Below are positions 38,001-40,979 of a stretch of DNA of 40,979 nucleotides, piece by piece. The DNA is from a virus. Positions within the stretch are counted from its first letter, which is position 1. The number at the start of each line of letters is the position of its first letter. Below the pieces are notes generated by a model, which saw nothing but the letters and a program-made list of their open reading frames with translations, was not told the DNA's origin and searched no databases. Position numbers and translations under genes: made by a program. Location: the IMG/VR virus record IMGVR_UViG_3300047446_000092, positions 1 through 40,979 of that record; one strand, written 5' to 3'.

Positions 38001-38627
38001 TCAACCAAGTGGTCTGAAGGCACGTACGCGTGGAACGACCCGAAAGCGCAAGCACCGTGGGCCGCACAGGGCGACATCTCGTCGATCAACTACCTGGCCG
38101 AGATCTCGATGCTGCGCACGCTGAGCACCGACCTGCTCTACGCGTGGAAGCTCGACAACGACCTGACCTACGCCGGCCCCGGCGAGGACGGCGAAGTCAT
38201 GGAGCAGCAGAACGTCAGCTACAAACCTGGCAAGTTCGGCTCGGGCCTGTTTGTCCAGACTCCCCCGCTTCAACCGACTCCGACGCGCGTCACGTTCAGC
38301 ACGAACATCCCGAACAACTTCAGCACGCGTCAGTGGATCGTGCCGATGGATTTGCTCGACGACACCTGGTTCAGCTGCTGTGGCCGCAATGGGCGCCAGA
38401 TCACTGTCGGCTACGAGGCATCGATCCAGAGCGTCTACGCGATCGATGATCAGGGCGCAAAGATCTCGATCCCCATCGGGCTTGAAGTCGGCGAGCGCTA
38501 CTTCATCGCACTGTCGCAGGACACGACCACGCGCACTCTGTTCGTCGGCAAGGAAGACGGCTCGACGTACAGCGGCATGATCAAGGTCGGCGGCATCGGC
38601 GCAACCATCAACTACGCACTCTACTGA
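35025..38627 (+). CDS. Tail tip / host-specificity protein, gpJ-like (1200 aa)
   Basis: MKLDKDTQGLRGAGGGSSG with the typical start LALGEGPIRGLTNGMKSFYVGG of lambda J. The N-terminal ~600 residues are the hub. Residues ~645-930 form three fibronectin type III-like repeats (WDAPGSALIDHYDVAW, LLKWDAIKDLDRAGYEIR, FRWTPNPENNILQYEIREG). From ~1035 there is a LamG/concanavalin-like domain (LLYAWKLDNDLT, KPGKFGSGLFV). The J protein forms the tail tip and contacts the host receptor; the LamG-like C-terminus differs from lambda J and is the likely receptor or glycan-binding module. Confidence 0.88.
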   Translation: MKLDKDTQGLRGAGGGSSGPHRTDDNLFSRDVVEMVLALGEGPIRGLTNGMKSFYVGGTPLQSEDGSVNFESFNLGVMRGHVGDPPVNYQLGGETSNTAVGVRLFQGTWVTRQTDSSLVNVVDQLQVRIQFSQLYVQNNDGSYNNTAQFDIQYRQSSSNGAWAAYSGNTVSVEGKTSAGYVVDYCWDVPRVNDTWDIRVRKLNPDSSNTDFCDLSWESFQMVTKGNRTYDRVALMHLVALATSQFTSIPDFGVDVDGLEILIPTNYNGDTHTYDLSVPTWDGSFKQAWCNNPAWILYDLLMNPSYGLRKYYPWLTCNRFDFYDAAQWCDTPVPDGKGGTQPRYTFNMAIKDQQSGLDMLQYVAGSFGAVIFDDATGSVHLRVDKWEEPQLLFSPENVTPDGFTYTYTDMTTRYNDLEVNFVNPDLDWQKDMRPAQDPDHIALNGHIPSTFEAIGCTDEHEALRRAYYRLITATTECATVSFIVARLGAIVDPYRPIYVADPTSGFSMPGRVKSIFNGVIFLRDPIYFTNVQNYTLKLQTRIGLVPLVVRPAAIGAIYELTIVSGIVPPNAVPDRTVFTIEDNGSFGIAKPFRAVAVEPVDNNPNSFKITAIEINVNKQWAADNCVPIGSVPYSFKNPLIPPPPTKMVLASGTNEMIIGQDGSIMARIFASWDAPGSALIDHYDVAWKPSNQSTWTYTTSSGESIFLAPCVTRQLYDITVWAVNAFGNRSAQLSVWGYKCVGKDDPPSNVENFTIQRRQNDVLLKWDAIKDLDRAGYEIRLGTSWDTATVLVTDYQATQFAWTTDTGGVYTFLIRAIDSSGNQSQLATKQQINLQGPSPVKGVIAIQSGNRIEFRWTPNPENNILQYEIREGDTWATAVFVAQTKATTFGLTAGAAGTRKFWIKAIGSPGIYSDKATFVTTDVAQSDSTNIIYTSDELANGFQGTRYNMIPYGNTLRMDDGKAKAEYIFSVNLPTDFRAQNTLFVGLDAIVDFSTKWSEGTYAWNDPKAQAPWAAQGDISSINYLAEISMLRTLSTDLLYAWKLDNDLTYAGPGEDGEVMEQQNVSYKPGKFGSGLFVQTPPLQPTPTRVTFSTNIPNNFSTRQWIVPMDLLDDTWFSCCGRNGRQITVGYEASIQSVYAIDDQGAKISIPIGLEVGERYFIALSQDTTTRTLFVGKEDGSTYSGMIKVGGIGATINYALY

Positions 38628-38628
38628 C

Positions 38629-39090
38629 ATGGCACACGTAATCTCTGACATTGGCGTGTCGACCACGGTATTGAGCGCCGATGACTTCTACGACGAACTG
38701 ATGTCGGACGCCCCGATTGGCTACGCGCCTTTTCAACCGTTCGTGCAGGGGGACTATGACTATCAGTCGGCGTTGTTCCGGATCTCGATGCACTCGGAGA
38801 ACGGCGACCGGGGGGTCATCAACAAGCTGAACGTCACGGTGGACGTGCCCGACATGTTCGACCGTGGCGACCAGATCATCTCCGACACGACCGCGCCCAC
38901 GCGCATCCACTTCGCCCGGCCGTTCCACATTCCACCTGTCGTCGTGGTTGCGGTGCAGAGCGCGAGCGACCCCTGCGTGGCCAAGCTGTACGGCAGTCCC
39001 ACCCGTCAATACTTCGACATGATTCTTGAGCGCATATCCGACAAGGCGATCATCGACGGCGCAGCAACATGGGCAGCGCACGCCTACTGA
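38629..39090 (+). CDS. Tail-tip-associated protein, possible lectin-like (153 aa)
   Basis: MAHVISDIGVSTTVLSAD, one base after the J stop. A segment IHFARPFHIPPVVVVAVQSA resembles the H-type lectin pattern (F..PF..PP.V.V). A receptor-binding accessory is possible, with low certainty. No coiled coil or membrane segment. Confidence 0.6.
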   Translation: MAHVISDIGVSTTVLSADDFYDELMSDAPIGYAPFQPFVQGDYDYQSALFRISMHSENGDRGVINKLNVTVDVPDMFDRGDQIISDTTAPTRIHFARPFHIPPVVVVAVQSASDPCVAKLYGSPTRQYFDMILERISDKAIIDGAATWAAHAY

Positions 39091-39151
39091 AACTCCTTTG
39101 GCGCACTGGCCTGCGTCGTTAAAATTCGGATAGCGAAAGGACACCACCACG
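39091..39151. promoter_or_regulatory. Fibre-gene leader
   Basis: 61-base gap. AAAGGA (SD) is followed by CACCACCAC (39142-39150) one base before the ATG. AT-rich TTAAAATTCGG is the only possible promoter element. Confidence 0.45.
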
Positions 39152-40606
39152 ATGCAAGCATATCAACAGATACCAGACAGCCAGCGGATCTCCGATTCGC
39201 TCGCGCCGCTGCTGAACAACGACCTCACCGCGATCTCGCGCAACGCGGGTCAGGCCTACCCGACTGCCGGTCTCGTCGTCGGGATGCCCTTCTTCAACTC
39301 CACCGAGAAGAAGCTGTACCGGCTTGACAGCCTGTCGCCTATCACCTGGACGTTGGAGATCGACTTCAACCGCGCCTTCGCCTATGCGGACGATGTGGCC
39401 GCGGCGGTCGCCAACGCCAACGGGCGTGTGTCGAAGGCCGGCGACACGATGCTTGGCTACCTGACCCTGAACGGCGACCCGAACCAGGCGCTACACGCCG
39501 CGCCGAAGCGCTACGTGGATGCGCAGCGCGACGCCGCGATCGCGATCGCTAATCAGGCGGTGCAGCGCGGCGGTTCGACGATGATCGGCCCGCTGCTGCT
39601 GGCCAGCGACCCGACGCAGCCCGCGCAGGCCTCGACGAAGAACTACACCGACTACCTCTACAACGCGCTGAACAACGCGAAGCTGAACCGCAGCGGGGAC
39701 ACGCTCAACGAGGTCTATAACAACGGCTGGTATCGCTCCAACGGTGCAGTGGGCTGGTACAACCAGACGTTTGGCGGTGGCATCCATATGCAGGACGGCT
39801 CGTACGTGCGCGTCTACGGTGGCAAGGGCTTCCAGACCGACACGCACACGCTGGAGCAAGGCACGGGCGGTATCTGGACCGCACGCTACGGCTGGCTGGA
39901 GAATTACTTCGCGCGGGCGGATTCGAACGGCGCGCTGACCTCAGTCGGCACGGTGAACAGCAGCAACCTGCCGTATGTACAGGCCGACCAGTTCTACCTC
40001 CAGCAGAGCGGCCGGCAAGTGCAGCTCGTGCGCGTCTTCGCGAACTGCAACTGCAACTGCGCCTGCACATGCTTCCCCGCTGGCACGCGCATCCTGATGG
40101 CTGATCGCTCGTGGAAGAACGTCGAGGACATCCTCGTCGGCGACGTGCTCATGACGCCCCTCGGACCCGAAGTCGTGCTCGATGTCGAGACGCCGATCCT
40201 CGGCGACCGCCGCATGATCGGCTTCGACGACCTGTCGCTGTTGTGGACCGACGACCACGGCTTCTGGACGCGCCGCGACGGCAAGCAAGCCTTTGGCGTG
40301 TACGACAAGCAGTCGTGGCTGCGAGGCGTGGAGCTGGGCGTGGTCAAGGGTCTGCCGAACAACGATGATGTGCGGCTTCTGGACGACCGTCACGACGAGT
40401 TCGCACACATGGACGGCTGGGTTCAACGTAACACCGTGGTCGCGAGCAGCCGTCAGTTCCCGCCCGAGACGAAGGTCTATCTGCCGATCGTCGGCGGTTG
40501 CCACATGATCATCGCTGAGGGTTACGTGGTCTCTGCTGGCGCGAACGGCTTCGACTTCGACTACGACACATTCAACTGGGAAGGCCTGAAAGATGCTGCT
40601 GCATAA
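39152..40606 (+). CDS. Tail fibre with C-terminal Hint (hedgehog/intein) domain
   Basis: 484 aa. The N-terminal region attaches the fibre (MQAYQQIPDSQRISDS). Two phage-tail-repeat units (GDTMLGYLTLNGDPNQALHAAPKRYVD and GSTMIGPLLLASDPTQPAQASTKNY at ~98-160) are followed by a fibre section. Residues 298-307 are a Cys ladder (NCNCNCACTC). From Cys307 a Hint domain begins: CFPAGTRILMADRSW (nucleophile block), TDDH (366-369, block B) and HMIIAEGYVVSAG (~448). Hint domains cut or splice at the first Cys. There is no C-terminal extein and no terminal HN pair, so N-terminal cleavage or attachment is more likely than splicing. The stop overlaps the next gene. Confidence 0.85.
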   Translation: MQAYQQIPDSQRISDSLAPLLNNDLTAISRNAGQAYPTAGLVVGMPFFNSTEKKLYRLDSLSPITWTLEIDFNRAFAYADDVAAAVANANGRVSKAGDTMLGYLTLNGDPNQALHAAPKRYVDAQRDAAIAIANQAVQRGGSTMIGPLLLASDPTQPAQASTKNYTDYLYNALNNAKLNRSGDTLNEVYNNGWYRSNGAVGWYNQTFGGGIHMQDGSYVRVYGGKGFQTDTHTLEQGTGGIWTARYGWLENYFARADSNGALTSVGTVNSSNLPYVQADQFYLQQSGRQVQLVRVFANCNCNCACTCFPAGTRILMADRSWKNVEDILVGDVLMTPLGPEVVLDVETPILGDRRMIGFDDLSLLWTDDHGFWTRRDGKQAFGVYDKQSWLRGVELGVVKGLPNNDDVRLLDDRHDEFAHMDGWVQRNTVVASSRQFPPETKVYLPIVGGCHMIIAEGYVVSAGANGFDFDYDTFNWEGLKDAAA

Positions 40607-40979
40607 GTCCCTTATCCCGCTCGACCTGGACGAGAAACAGCTGGCCGCGATCGGCCCGATCGCTACGGTGATCGCGACGCCCACCGGCTTCGTAATCAGC
40701 TCCAAGGAGCGCTCGCTCTACTGGCAGTTCGATCTGACCAAGGTCGAGTTCGGCCTCGATGTCCTACACCTGGTGAAGAACCGGGCTGGTCAGTATGTGC
40801 CCGTCTGGGGAAGCGATCTGCACGAGTCGAAAGACAGCTGGTCAAGCTGCATGTTCCGCAAGAACATCGACTCGTTCCAACCGCTGTGCGTCATCGGGGT
40901 GTCAGCGGACAAGAAGAGCTTCACCGCAGTCTTCTTCATCAGCACGCAGGAGCCGAACAACCTGGACACTCAGGAAGAC
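40593..40979 (+). CDS. Hypothetical fibre-linked protein, 3' end outside window
   Basis: 129 codons present, open to the right edge. The ATG at 40593 overlaps the Hint-gene stop by 14 bases, with GAAGG eight bases upstream. Begins MLLHKSLIPLDLDEKQLAA; acidic, alpha/beta, with two isolated Cys. It may be a fibre assembly factor or partner of the Hint domain because of the tight coupling. No family recognised. Confidence 0.65.
   Translation, partial: MLLHKSLIPLDLDEKQLAAIGPIATVIATPTGFVISSKERSLYWQFDLTKVEFGLDVLHLVKNRAGQYVPVWGSDLHESKDSWSSCMFRKNIDSFQPLCVIGVSADKKSFTAVFFISTQEPNNLDTQED

Noticed and set aside
1-40979. CRISPR array, tRNA or insertion sequence
   Set aside because: No direct-repeat array with spacers, no tRNA cloverleaf and no transposase were found by reading both strands.

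Overview
The window is a contiguous piece of a tailed double-stranded DNA phage (or prophage) genome with a lambda-like siphovirus architecture. Evidence: a GpA-type large terminase, portal, protease with nested scaffold, major capsid protein, neck genes, tail tube, a G/GT pair that needs a -1 frameshift, a 2006-residue tape measure, and the order M-L-(NlpC)-(JAB)-I-J seen in lambda-type tails. The sequence is high in GC with GC-rich third codon positions and mostly Shine-Dalgarno (SD) starts. This fits a Gram-negative, high-GC host; a Burkholderiales-type host is only a guess. No integrase, CI-like repressor, lysis cassette or DNA polymerase is visible, so the lifestyle is undetermined. The outer genes on both ends run off the window.

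Left arm (1-9.16 kb): about 29 small genes, nearly all leftward, most joined by ATGA, GTGA, TTGA or TAATG stop-start overlaps. Almost all are of unknown function and look like early host-interaction genes. Three encode predicted zinc ribbons, one of them alone on the plus strand. Several genes (36, 39, 44 and 45 aa) are very small, and their starts are set mainly by overlap with the neighbouring stop. Gaps between blocks carry inverted repeats of the form GTGCAG-N2/3-CTGCAC. Many start codons on both strands sit just behind CACCACCAC.

Centre (9.16-15.6 kb): a gene-free stretch with six copies of the palindrome AACTATCNGATAGTT, a DnaA-box match and a long polypurine tract (candidate origin or control region). 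Then come two leftward genes of unknown function, a rightward HNH/AP2-like gene in a CTAG-rich island, a LexA-type box, and a leftward Prim-Pol/SF3 helicase. The helicase is followed, reading upstream, by a possible small terminase subunit and a tiny membrane peptide.

Right arm (15.6-41 kb): rightward virion genes. Terminase and portal are followed by a good sigma70-type promoter and the protease/scaffold, decoration and major capsid genes, then a strong terminator. Next are neck genes, a lone antisense Arc-type repressor with a palindromic operator facing the tail-tube gene, another strong terminator, tail chaperones, tape measure, tail-tip genes, and a fibre that ends in a Hint (hedgehog/intein) domain.

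Most unusual elements: the two recurring short DNA motifs (GTGCAG palindromes and CACCACCAC leaders), the palindrome-plus-DnaA-box region, the antisense Arc gene inside the tail operon, the Hint-ended fibre with its cysteine ladder, the split and re-ordered JAB and NlpC genes, the exact 61-residue tape-measure repeats, and the HNH gene that has lost its catalytic histidine motif.
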